Origin: Salvia splendens
Taxonomy: Eukaryota > Streptophyta > Magnoliopsida > Lamiales > Lamiaceae
Direction: 5' to 3'
Assembly: GCF_004379255.2 (NCBI RefSeq)
Contig: NC_056049.1
Location: 22,118,063 to 22,182,062, forward strand
Length of the DNA stretch: 64,000 bases
The position numbers and the translations under genes are program-made. Below are positions 31,352 through 42,529 of this stretch, in pieces. Numbering within the stretch: the first letter of the stretch is position 1; every line of letters begins with the position of its first letter. The notes below the pieces were generated by a model. The model ran no database searches, was not told where the DNA came from, and was given only the letters and a program-made list of their open reading frames with translations.

Positions 31352-31554
31352 CTCCCTCTATCCCATTAGAAATGAAACGTTTTCCTTTTTTTGGCTGTCC
31401 CAATAAAAATGAAACCTTTCTTAAAATATAAACAACACTATCTCTACTTTTTCTTCTTTCTTACTTTACTCTCTCTTCATTAACTCACAAAACAACACTG
31501 CATAAAATCTCGTGTCGAAAACCAAATGTTTCCTATTTATTGAGACGGAGGGAG
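31352..31554. mobile_element. Stowaway MITE in the pyruvate kinase promoter
   Basis: It starts CTCCCTCTATCCCATTAGAA and ends TTGAGACGGAGGGAG, flanked by TA on both sides. It ends 179 bp before the pyruvate kinase start codon, so it lies in or next to the core promoter and 5' UTR. Confidence 0.9.
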
Positions 31555-31733
31555 TATAAAGAAAATAAAGTTATAAAAAGAGCGTCTAAAAAATAAATCT
31601 CGATATCCAACGAGATATCCTAAGTCGAACTTCGCTTTCTCCGCCCCCTTCCTTTATTACTTCCTAATTCTTCCTCCACCTCAACTTCAATCTCTCCGCC
31701 ATTGTTCTTCGCCATTGATTCCATTACTCAGCA

Positions 31734-34700
31734 ATGGCGCAGGCACTCAATTTCTCCATTTCCACCTCCTATTCCCCCAAACCCCTAATCTCTCACCGTT
31801 TTCACTCCATTTCCCGCTTTACCCTCCTCAAAAACCCTAGCAAAACCTCGCTCTCCATCAAAGCGTCCGCTTCCGACAACGGCGCCGGCACCACCGTGCA
31901 GGACGCCGTCTCCTTCTTCGCCGCGGCCGCCGATTCTGCTGGCTCGATCGAGGTCGATGCAGTGACGGAGGCGGAGCTCAAGGAGAACGGATTCCGGAGC
32001 ACGCGCCGCACGAAGCTCATCTGCACGATCGGCCCCGCCACGTGCAAGCCGGAGCAGCTGGAGGCGCTGGCCGTCGGGGGGATGAATGTCGCCAGGCTTA
32101 ACATGTGCCACGGCACCAGGGAGTGGCATCGGGAGGTGATTCAGCGTCTGAGGAGGTTGAATGAGGAGAAGGGGTATGCCGTTGCTATTATGATGGATAC
32201 GGAGGGGAGTGAGATTCACATGGGGGATCTTGGCGGCGCTCCGTCTGCCAAAGCTGAGGTACTGATAGAAATTTCATGAGCATTGATTTTCTTTTGAATT
32301 TACAATCACTTAATTGTTACTTGTATTTCTCAAGGACACAGAATTTGGTTGACTGTAGTTATTATTAGTTGCAACTAGAAGATTTCGTTAGAGGGTTAGG
32401 GACAATGCTGTTACTATGGAACTACTTTTCCACTCAATACGGTCATTGCAGATAAATGGAACTTAGAAATATTTCTTCTTTCTTAAGTTTGAGGAACAAC
32501 ATGGCTGTGGCATTTGTATTTTCAGAAATTAACCAATCACTTACATAGTTACATATAGAAAGATGACTGACTCCAGCAAATAAATTTAAGGAACCTTTCA
32601 ACTTTAATGAGATTTTCTGGTAGTACAATATCAGAGCATAAATTTGGAAAAGGAAGTTGTATATTGTAAAAAAAAGAATCAAATTTACCAAATGATATTG
32701 TCCTTGATAGAACAAGAATATCTAGTAAGTGTTAGTTAAACTAACCAATGATGAGGTTTTTTTTGCTGAAGTAGACTGAATGATGTCAAATTTTCTTGTA
32801 CATGGCAATCGATATGTTTTTAGTTACTGTCTGGAAAAATATCCTCATATCTTCTCAGGTTTTGTGATATATAAATTGTTTGGTCTATCTCTGGCCAAAG
32901 ATGGGTCCTTTTATTATCTAAATTGTCAGGAACAAATATCTTGTTTCCTAGAACTAAGGAGTCTCTTTCTTGAAGTAAACCTCATTTGAGGAATATTGTG
33001 AGTCCACTATTTCCAAACCACTGAATTTGTGCTAATGAAGTCACGTTTCCAACAAAATATCAACTCTTTGACATTCTTCTGAATCTTAACATTGATTGAA
33101 AAGATGGGTATTTGAGGTTGATGTAGTATCATGCTATATTGTACTTCTTCCATTCACCAAAAATAGTCTCATTGGTGCATGATACGGGATTAAATGTAAA
33201 ATTGGTGAAGTAAGAGAGAGAAAGAGATGTGTGGGTAAAATAGGATGGAGAAAGACAAAAATGTGGGTAAAGTATTGAGAGAGAAAGGGATAAAGTGGGG
33301 TAATAAATTGGGAGAAACTTTTCATTTTTGGCATGGGACTAATTTTGGTGGATGACTGAAATGGAAACATGAGACTAGTTTTTGTGGACGGAAGGAGTAT
33401 GATTTATGATGTATTTGCATGATTCATGGGTGATGGGACAATAGCTATACATTTGATTAGTTTTGATTCATAGAATAAAGCATCATAGTATCATACACAA
33501 TACAAGCCCAGGACTTATATCTATCTACACACCTTAAGATTGTAGTGAAGATAACGCATACCGTCTTTTAAAATGAATGGATAAGAAGCTCCAGCATATA
33601 TGAGATTTTCAATAAGCATGAACTCTCTATCGGAGACATGCGTGGAACCTTGCATTTTGTAAGATGAATTGATGATTTGGCCCTAAGATTGCAAGCACAT
33701 ATATCTCGAGCTAAATCTGAGGTTCTGTATCTTTTGCAGGATGGTGAAATATGGACTTTCAGTGTTCGAGAATTTGATTCTGGTCTCCCTGAGCACACAA
33801 TTATTGTGAACTATGGTGGCTTTGCCGAAGGTTGAAAACCCATTTCTGTACAGTAGTATTTAATTACTTACTTTTGTCTCATTTGTAGTGAACAAAATTG
33901 ATTTATCTTGCGATAATAAAATTCGGATTCTTGCATGGCAGATATAAAAGTAGGCGATGAACTTCTAGTTGATGGTGGAATGGTGAGGTTTGAAGTGATT
34001 GAGAAAATTGGTCCAGATGTTAAGTGTCGCTGTACGGATCCTGGACTTTTGCTACCTCGGGCTAATCTTACATTCTGGAGAGATGGGAGCTTAGTGCGTG
34101 AACGTAATGCAATGCTTCCCACGATATCCTCAAAGGTATGTGTTTCTCTTGGGACTTGCTTTCACAAAGTTTGAACCAGCCAACTTTGTGCTATTAAACC
34201 ATTTATGAAAAAGGCTTCATCATCTTACTTTGCTAGGTATTGAGTTAGTTTACCAATTGCCATTGTGCTGATATATACTCCCTTCACCCCGGATTAACTG
34301 AAGCAGTTCTTTTGGTCACAAGAATTAAGAAAAAGTTGTTTAGTTAGTTAAATTGGAAGATAATAAAGTAGGAGGGAGAATAAAATAGGAGAGGGAGAAG
34401 AGAGTTAACTTTTGCCATAAAAAAGGAAATGAGTCAATTAAACTGCGACGTCCCGAAAAGGTACAAATCAATTAATTTGGGACGGAGGGAGTATCTATTT
34501 GTTATTGTCATCATCTTTATTTACTCTGATCACACAGTTGTATTTGGATAATTAGTCTGACTTAGCGTCACTTGTTAGGATTGGCTGGACATTGATTTTG
34601 GGATTGCTGAGGGGGTTGATTTTATTGCTATATCATTTGTTAAGTCTGCGGAAGTTATAAAGCACCTCAGGAGCTATATCCAGGCACGGGCTCGTGATAG

Positions 34701-36216
34701 GTGAGAAGCATTCTCATTATATTTCAGATTTTTATATTCTGTTGTAGAGGCTGTAATATCTGTCAATCTTCATTACCCGGAATTATTTGCATGCTCTTGG
34801 TTTGTAAGTCCTCTATTCATTAGTCCTAACTTCATTTGGTCTTTTCTACATGATAACCATCTGAAAGTCATGCTCACACTTTCACATTGCTGTTATTTTT
34901 TTCATGCACCCAGATGTGAAATTAGCAGAGAAAATATGGAGATTATGCATGTTCTTCTGAATCATAAATACTTTATATTGCTATTTTTTTTTCTCATTTT
35001 AAGATATACAAATATATCTGTGTCAAAGTAATAAAATGATCCTATGATGCAGTGACATTTCCGTGATTGCAAAAATTGAAAGTATCGACTCATTAAAGAA
35101 CTTGGAGGAAATCATAATAGCATCAGATGGAGCTATGGTGGCAAGAGGAGATCTCGGTGCACAGATCCCGTTGGAGCAGGTCCCATCAGAGCAACAAAAG
35201 ATTGTACAGCTCTGCAGGCAGTTAAACAAGCCAGTTATTGTTGCCAGCCAGTTACTTGAATCGATGATAGAATACCCCACACCTACAAGAGCTGAAGTAG
35301 CTGATGTTTCTGAAGCAGTTCGCCAGCGATCAGATGCCTTAATGCTTTCTGGTGAGTCTGCCATGGGCCAGTTCCCTGACAAAGCATTGACTGTTCTCAG
35401 AAGTGTTAGTCTAAGAATAGAGAAATGGTGGAGAGATGAGAAACGCCATGAAGCTATGGAACTCCCTGGAATCACATCCTCTTTTGGAGACAGAATTTCA
35501 GAAGAGATTTGCAACTCTACTGCTAAGATGGGTAAGAAGTGCTTACTTTTTTTTTTAATTTGTTTTATATTCTTTGCCTCAACTAAGGAGGCCATGCCAC
35601 TAGATGCTGTTAAGTACTAGCCCTTAACTTATTGAAAGAGGGAATCATGACATAATTGCTCCAGAACAAGGCTATTGAATGGAAACCTTGTAGTAGTTTA
35701 CTTCTTTCTCCTGCTTCTCAGATTTATAAATGTGCAAACATCTCAAATATGTAGGTGTTTTGGTGTATCACCAACTTCGTGCTTGTTAATCTAACATTTA
35801 TGTCTCACAATTTATGAATTTCTAGTTAGCAATACATATTTGGAGCTGTGCACATACTCTACGGATCTTATATATTTATAGTGCAAGTTGCTAATACGTG
35901 ATCTTATAATGCAGCCAACAATCTGGGTGTGGACGCTATTTTTGTTTACACTAAAACAGGTCACATGGCATCTCTCCTATCACGCTGCCGTCCTGACTGC
36001 CCCATTTTCGCATTTACTACATCAACATCTGTACGCAGACGCCTGAACCTGCAATGGGGTCTAATACCTTTCCGCTTGAGCTTTTCTGATGATATGGACA
36101 GCAACCTCAACAAGACTTTCTTTTTGCTAAAATCCCGGGGAATGATAAAGTCAGGAGACCTGGTTATTGCTGTCTCTGACATGTTGCAATCTATTCAAGT
36201 TATGAATGTCCCATAA
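31734..36216 (+). CDS. PKP1: Plastidial pyruvate kinase, alpha subunit (PKp1 type)
   Basis: Six exons: 31734-32258, 33740-33830, 33942-34135, 34579-34700, 35053-35531 and 35915-36216. All are GT-AG with matching phases; 570 residues. Residues 1 to about 55 are a Ser-rich plastid transit peptide. Then come [27 protein letters not shown] and [15 protein letters not shown], the DGEIWTF...[13 protein letters not shown]-domain region, the pyruvate kinase signature [51 protein letters not shown] and the C-terminal allosteric-type domain ending SIQVMNVP. It makes pyruvate and ATP from phosphoenolpyruvate in plastids, feeding fatty-acid synthesis. The alpha chain normally works in a complex with beta chains. 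Canonical DTKGPEIR and GDLGVEIP motifs are replaced by DTEGSEIH and GDLGAQIP, as I recall for alpha-type plastid chains. Introns 1 and 3 each hold a Stowaway MITE. Confidence 0.96.
33144..33397. mobile_element. Stowaway-like MITE in pyruvate kinase intron 1
   Basis: It starts CTTCTTCCATTCACCAAAAA and ends TTTTGTGGACGGAAGGAG, with TA on each side. The inverted arms (AATAGTCTCATTGG / GAGACTAG) are partly decayed. Confidence 0.8.
34278..34491. mobile_element. Stowaway MITE in pyruvate kinase intron 3
   Basis: It starts CTCCCTTCACCCCGGATTAA and ends AATTTGGGACGGAGGGAG, flanked by TA on both sides. Confidence 0.88.
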
Positions 36217-36869
36217 AACATCCTATTTCCATGGAGGGATGGCTCAGTTCACCATCATCATTTTCACATCTTTACTGGTGTTTGTGGCATAAGCATTTAC
36301 TAGACTTCGGTTGTTGATGTTGAAGGATGAGACGTGTGTTTACTGGATGCTTGTCAGCCAAGAGGCAACTTAGCCTCGAAGGAGAGCTTTTCTTTCTAGA
36401 ATATAGAGTGATGCTAGGCTCTTGTATTTTCTGTTTGTTTACATTGTTCTGAAGGCTTATTAACAACTGGGGTGTATGTTACTCGACTTTTTTATTCGAA
36501 GCTTTGTTTTGTGCTATACAATGTTTATTATTCGGACCAAGTAGCTGCAGATATCTACGAACAACTGTCGAAGTTGTTTGTTCTAACATATACTCGGTCT
36601 TTGGCTCCATCCCTTTAACTGATTTCGGTGATATAATCTTTGCAGTTTGACAAAGAGCACCACATGTTGAGGTAGAAGCAATCTGATATAGTCATGTCTC
36701 CGAGGTATAGAAGAAGTGGAATTTGCTTGAAGAAGGTGATTCAGACAGGTTTGTCGTTTTACCTCTTTTGCATTTTCTCGTACGGCAATATTTGTGTGGT
36801 TTATTTAATCAATGGCAGCAAAATTAATATTGGTGACACCAATTGGACCTTTTCAATTCATTGAGCATA
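36217..36869 (+). other. 3' UTR and downstream flank of pyruvate kinase
   Basis: This is non-coding sequence after the stop codon. The first 250-300 bp are probably the 3' UTR. No poly(A) signal was fixed with confidence. Confidence 0.5.
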
Positions 36870-36877
36870 CAAATAGC

Positions 36878-37542
36878 TAGGAATGTCAATCGCGCCGGTC
36901 CTACTCGGGTTGCGGGTCAATCGGGTGTGGGCTAATCGGGTTGTGAATTCTTTCGGGTTGTAAAAGTTCAACCCTAACCCTAAAAGCTCGGGTTTCGAGC
37001 TAGCCCAACTGATTAATCGGATTGCTACCGATAAGATTAACATGCGATCAATCCAATAAATAATGATGAAAATTAGTTATATTCATAAAATGTAAAATAT
37101 TTAATTATGATAAATTTGAGATATATGGTCAAATTCAATCATAAACATGATCAAATATTAATATTTGAGATATTTGTATTTGAGATATTTCGTGAAATTT
37201 TAATGCATGTTTTAGAAATTTAAATATTTTTTAAGTGAATTTAAAGTTTTTAATTTATTTATCAATTATTATATTAATAAAAATTTAATATATAATTTGT
37301 ATATTTAATATAAAATTGAGTGCTATTTTTTTAGCTATCTATATCATAAAATTAATCAATTAAGTGTCGAATTAGGAGTAAAACATAGAATAATAGAAAT
37401 TTTATCGGGTTTTCGGGTCTAGCCCTAACGGGTCGCGGGCTAATTGAGTTTTAATTTTATCGGGCTAGAAATTTCCAGCCCTAACCCTTTAAATTTGGTG
37501 GGCTATTCGGGCCAGCCCACGGGTTGCGGGCTACATTCCCTA
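36878..37542. mobile_element. hAT-like non-autonomous element (665 bp)
   Basis: The left end TAGGAATGTCAATCG and the right end, reading TAGGGAATGTAGCCCG on the other strand, are inverted. An 8-bp target duplication with one mismatch flanks it (CAAATAGC 36870-36877, CAAATGGC 37543-37550). Subterminal regions are full of CGGGTTGCGGG and GGGCTA words in both orientations, as in plant hAT MITEs. The centre is AT-rich with no ORF. Confidence 0.82.
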
Positions 37543-37550
37543 CAAATGGC

Positions 37551-39669
37551 TTCACATGAAAAATAGTGGAGTAGATGAGGACTATTCATTAATAATGGTT
37601 CCACATTTATCCCCGTAACCGTAGTGACTTGAATATTTTACTTGTTCGTTGAAGGAGAAGCGTCTGTTGAAGGAGAAGCGTCTTGCCAACGTATACCCCT
37701 TCTTGAATTACCTGTCAAATAGGATGACTAGAGCTATCTGATAAACCTTCTGATATTGACTATACAACTGCATTTAATCTTGAATATTATCATTGACCAT
37801 TAATTTATCCCTCATATTGATCCTCCATTGCTTTTATATTGTTGTTATTTTAGTAAAGCATATTTTACTAATTTTGTACTGCTACTATTATTATAATTTA
37901 GTCCAGTGGTTGTTAACTTATTGTTCATCAAGATTGCTTTCACCTCTACTCATTTGACTTATAGAATTTACCAAAATGTGACATAATTTACTACCTATTT
38001 CTCAACCTATAGCTATTTAATTGGACATGACACGCTTTCTGTCTACAAATATTTCACTACAAAACAATAATAGTGATGATGAAAAACTTGTACCCAAAAA
38101 ATGCATAATTACACCATGGGCCCTAATTTTCGTCATCGTTTTGTGTTGATGAAAACAATCTCAGAGAAAAAAGGTTCACAGAAAAGAGACCTCTCCCAAC
38201 TAGCTTTGGCTTCTTCCAAAACACACAAACACTAACACAAGACAAGATTATGTATTGAAAACGTTGGTATCAAATTGGACAAATGGTTTATGTAGCCCCA
38301 ATTGGATTGTCAAGAATCATGATTGCCATATTGAATATTGGGATATAATTTTCTCTACTAATAGTATGGAGATATGATCGATCAATTTGAAGATATAAGG
38401 CTTCCAAAAAAGATTTCTTAAAAATATCAGTTTCTTAAACATATACAAAAATATTTATTCTTAGGTGCGTTCATATTTGTACCATTTTTATTTGGTTTAC
38501 GTATAAAAGGATTTCGTTCCTTTAATATCTTCAACATATTAAGGTTTACGACTGAGGTTTGGTTTCTTAGAAAAATGCAACCAAGCAAAATTGTAAACTG
38601 TAATATAATAACAAAGAATGATAATAATATTCTAATATGATTCCCTCCTTTCCAAAAAAATTGTTCTTTTGCCATTTTATTTCGTCCAGTAAAATTAGAC
38701 TGTTTTTATTTATTTTTTTAAATCACCCCACAATATATTAGTAATATATGACTTCCACAATCTATTACTAATAGTCATATTGCAACTATTTGCATTTTCT
38801 TTTATATTTTACCAATTTTGTAGTAAATCTATGTTGTCATCAAATTTTCTATTTTTGAAGGACTGGTGGAGTATTATTTCTGAAACAGTAAAATTTTAGA
38901 GTTGGAACATTTGATAAAAAATAATTTAGAATCAAATTTGCTTTAATACGTATGCTATATGTTTTTATTTGCATGAACTATTTTATATTATGTTTTAAAT
39001 AGGGTGAATTACAGAAACAAAAATATGTTGTTAATGATGTTTACATTTTTTTCAATAAATAAATACTAGTACTTCGTGAGAGATCTCTGGGCTAAAATAA
39101 TCTTATTTGTGTTTTTTTCTTTTTTCCTTTTTTTTCCTTTTTGCTATTTCATCCTTTATTTTTGATAAATGAATATAAATAAACCTTAGACCTGTGGTAT
39201 GCATTATCATTTTACTATTGGGCCAATTCACACCCATCTTCCATCTACCTTTTGTTTTTTGCTTCGAAGCTAGTTTAGTCATTTTCTCTATCATCTCTCA
39301 TTTATTTAATTTCTCTCTCATCTTTTTTCTTTTGTCTTTATTTTTCTCATTTTTGTTTTATCTAGAAAACATTTTTAGCTATCACATCGAGAGAAAAGGA
39401 TAAATTAAATAAATGGGAGATTGAAAAATAGAAAGGGAAATTAAGTGTATGCATAAAGATTCACTAAAACAGTATTTTATCAAAAAAGAAAAATGTGCAA
39501 AAATTTCTGAAAACGGTACAAAGTACTCCATAAATGAGATTATGATTTTTTTTATGATACCTTGGGCGATATTTAAATTTATAACAAAAAGTACAAAGTC
39601 ATTATTCAAGGACTTTTTATGGTTCGATGCGATCTATTTAATAAATATATGGTGCATATTTTCCAAGGA
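37551..39669. other. Gene-free region with a decayed Stowaway-like MITE
   Basis: A small duplication (GAAGGAGAAGCGTCT) is at 37652-37680. A degenerate Stowaway-like element spans about 38643-38873 (TCCCTCCTTTCC at the left, GAAGGACTGGTGGAG at the right). Pyrimidine-rich low-complexity sequence lies at 39105-39370. No gene is seen. Confidence 0.5.
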
Positions 39670-40056
39670 TTGTATTGAAATAACAATCATATTTAAAATG
39701 ACAATATACCATCAATTAATGCTCTTTAAATTTAGAAGCAGATTCAATCTTATCCTGCCACGTGGCATGTTTGCTTGTCTATGGATCGCAGATTGCTTAA
39801 TTATCTTTAATTTCGTATTGCAGATTGCTTGGAACCATATGCCGAGTTTCTTGCCTATGTATCACAAATTGTTTGCCTATGTATCACAGGTTGTTTGCGT
39901 AGATTGTCATTTTAATTATGGAGTCACCATAATGCTCTGATTTCGTATCACAGATTGCTTGGAACCATATGCCGAGTTGCTTGCCAATGTATTGCAAATC
40001 GCATGCTACGTTATTGTCAAGTTGCCATTTTAAGATTGATGTTATCCTAACGCATC
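39670..40056 (-). repeat. Unclassified dispersed repeat, copy 2
   Basis: Read on the minus strand, it follows the order of 1131-1508: ATGCGTTAGGATAACATC, TTAAAATGGCAACTTGACAA, several CAAGCAATCTG-type modules, AAGATTGAATCTGCTTC and a TGGTATATTGTCATTTTAAA end. Identity looks moderate, so both copies are old. No ORF is evident. Confidence 0.6.
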
Positions 40057-42195
40057 CTATTTTCAAATACTTAGTCTTGCTATCTAATGTAGCCTGAATA
40101 ATTCACTCTTATTAATAATAATTAAAAAAAACCAATAAAAATAAAAATAAATAAAAATGTTTTCGAGGAAAACATGGAGAAGATGATAAATTTACTTAAG
40201 AGACACTTTATTTTTTTTTAAATAAAAAATATTATAAACAAATACCCAATCGTATTAAACAGCATTTACACTCCTAATACATGTGATTTCGAGTTACTAT
40301 ATTATTTGAAAAATACCTGATCTTAATCGCTTAATTTTATTTGCCATTTTTTATATCTAAAATGAAGTTTTATTTATTTTATATTCAAATTACTTTTTTT
40401 TATAATATTATTGGTTGATCAGCCGGCCTTGCCATAGTGCACCTCAAACCACCATTCATTCGACCACAGAAATATTAATGTTCAACCAAAATATTCCCCA
40501 TCTTAAAAAATGGTTTACATCATCACTATACAATTCATGTGAGCAGTCACCTTAAACCTCAATTTACAATGAACTTAAACTAAAATAGACAATGATGATG
40601 ACATCTTATACCATGGGTTTAAAACCACTCCCACCCAATACAACATATATACCACACAAAATAAAGAGGAAAGGAAAACAAGAAAATCACTTTGTAATGT
40701 GTGTGTTTCAATGATAAAAAAGGCCAATTCATCACCTCGCATGTTAGAATGCATATAAATAGAAGTACACATTTTGAAACCCTTAGATACCTTCAATGGT
40801 TTAAAGAGAATACAAAAGGAAGAAACTAAAAGATGACGAAAAGGAAAACAAAGCCCATCATTTCATAATCCTATCAAACACCTTTATGTTGTCATCCATT
40901 ATTACCAACAATTTTAATTTGACAAACGTTTATGACACCATCTTTTGTTAAAATCGGTACTTATCATTATCAACATGTCTAATCCACTAGTGAAATTTAA
41001 CATGGAAATAAAAGAAAGGCATCACCATAATTCAATGTAAAACAAAGCTATCTTTATGTAAAATTAAATGTTTATTGGGACTTGGATGGTGAAAAAGTCT
41101 TATTGATTTAGGATTGTCTTCTACTAATAATTTAGTTTAGTGGTTGAAATATCCATCTCTTTCGTATTAAAACCTTGCATTAATCGAGGTGCTGAATTGC
41201 AAATCAATGGTGATAGGGATCGTCGTTTAATATTTAGGATTATTAATTATTCTGAAACCCATATTTAATTCTGAATATATGATTATTTTATGATATTGAT
41301 TCGGAACATTATACTCCCTCCATTCCACTGTAATTGAGTCATTTAAGTCCAAAAAATAAGAAAATCGTTGTCAATTGGAGGTCAATTGTATCAATTCCAG
41401 TCTCAGTTCCAATTACAAAAAATATAGTACTAGTACATGGAGTATATAAATTATGGATTATATTGCCAACTTTTTAAATTTTAGATTATTTTTTAATTTG
41501 GCATTTTTTTAATATTTGGAATATAGTCCATGCATTAAATTAAACAGCAGGAATCAAAAGCATGACAACAAAAAGTTAAATATGATTGCTAAAAGAAAGA
41601 AAAAACTTTGTATAGGGGAAATTCCTATGTTCAATTAATTGAACATTTATAGACAATTACGAGGCGAAGCGAAACAACAAATCTCCAAAATCCAATTTAA
41701 TAGTAATATTTGATATAGAGACATCTGTAAAAGACAAATACATAAAATTATTGCGACTTAATAAATTTTTCTCCATTTTCTATAAAAGTTGTAGACAAAT
41801 GTATAAAATTTTTGCGACTTAATAAATTCTTTCCATTTTAAAAAATTATTACCCCCATCTAAATTCACGACAGTAATTTATTTGGTCTCTAGCAATATGC
41901 TCACACTTGCAACTTCTCCAAGTAACAAGTTCAACAAATGGCGAATGATTAAGCGCCGCCTAATTTACTAAAACGCTTCTCTTTTAATTAATACTTCCTT
42001 TATTTTATAAAAACAGATATTTTTGAGACAACATAAATTTTAAAGCATAATTAATAAATTAAAAAATAAATAAAAATAAAAAGTAATTGATATATTGTTA
42101 GTGGAGAATAATGTCAACCAATTAGAGAAAAAAATTATACTAAAACTAGAAAAAACTATTTTAATATGACGGACTTAAATGGAAAGAGTGTTCAT
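40057..42195. other. Gene-free AT-rich region with Stowaway-type fragments
   Basis: A short Stowaway-like element lies at about 41314-41442 (CTCCCTCCATTCCACTG at the left, ACATGGAG at the right, between TA). A more decayed pair (TACTTCCTTTATTTTATAAA and ATATGACGGACTTAAATGG) spans about 41992-42188. No coding region is recognised. Confidence 0.5.
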
Positions 42196-42204
42196 TTTTT
42201 ATAA

Positions 42205-42520
42205 GAGTAAATGTCAATTTTGGTCCTAAACATATGTGACCAAAGTATGAATTTGGTCAAAAACATTCACTTTTTGAAAAACATGTCCACAACAAATGAA
42301 ATCCTTGTCGGAATGATCATTTTTTTACGGTTCCATAAAAAAACTAACGGTCATGCCACTGTGCATTTGGCGTTGACCATTAGTTTTTTGATGGAAACGT
42401 AAAAAAAGGACTACTTCAGAGACATTTTCATTTGTTATGGACATATTTTTCAAAAAGTAAATGTTTCGGACCAAATTCGTATTTTGATCATATATATAAG
42501 ACCAAAATTGACTTTTACTA
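42205..42520. mobile_element. Mutator-like MITE with GAGTAAA ends (316 bp)
   Basis: The left end GAGTAAATGTCAATTTTGGTC matches the right end, TAGTAAAAGTCAATTTTGGTC on the other strand. A perfect 9-bp target duplication TTTTTATAA flanks it (42196-42204, 42521-42529). The arms extend inward (AAACATTCACTTTTTGAAAA / AAAAAGTAAATGTTT), so most of the element can fold into a hairpin. It is related to 29775-30626. Confidence 0.88.
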
Positions 42521-42529
42521 TTTTTATAA

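Noticed and set aside
31785..32219. Minus-strand ORF of 144 codons in the first pyruvate kinase exon
   Set aside because: It is a GC-rich shadow of a clearly coding exon.
35023..35595. Minus-strand ORF of 190 codons over pyruvate kinase exon 5
   Set aside because: It is antisense to a conserved exon and extends into introns on both sides without splice logic.
39449..39940. Plus-strand ORF of 163 codons
   Set aside because: It runs through the dispersed repeat at 39670-40056 and shows no domain or coding-like composition.
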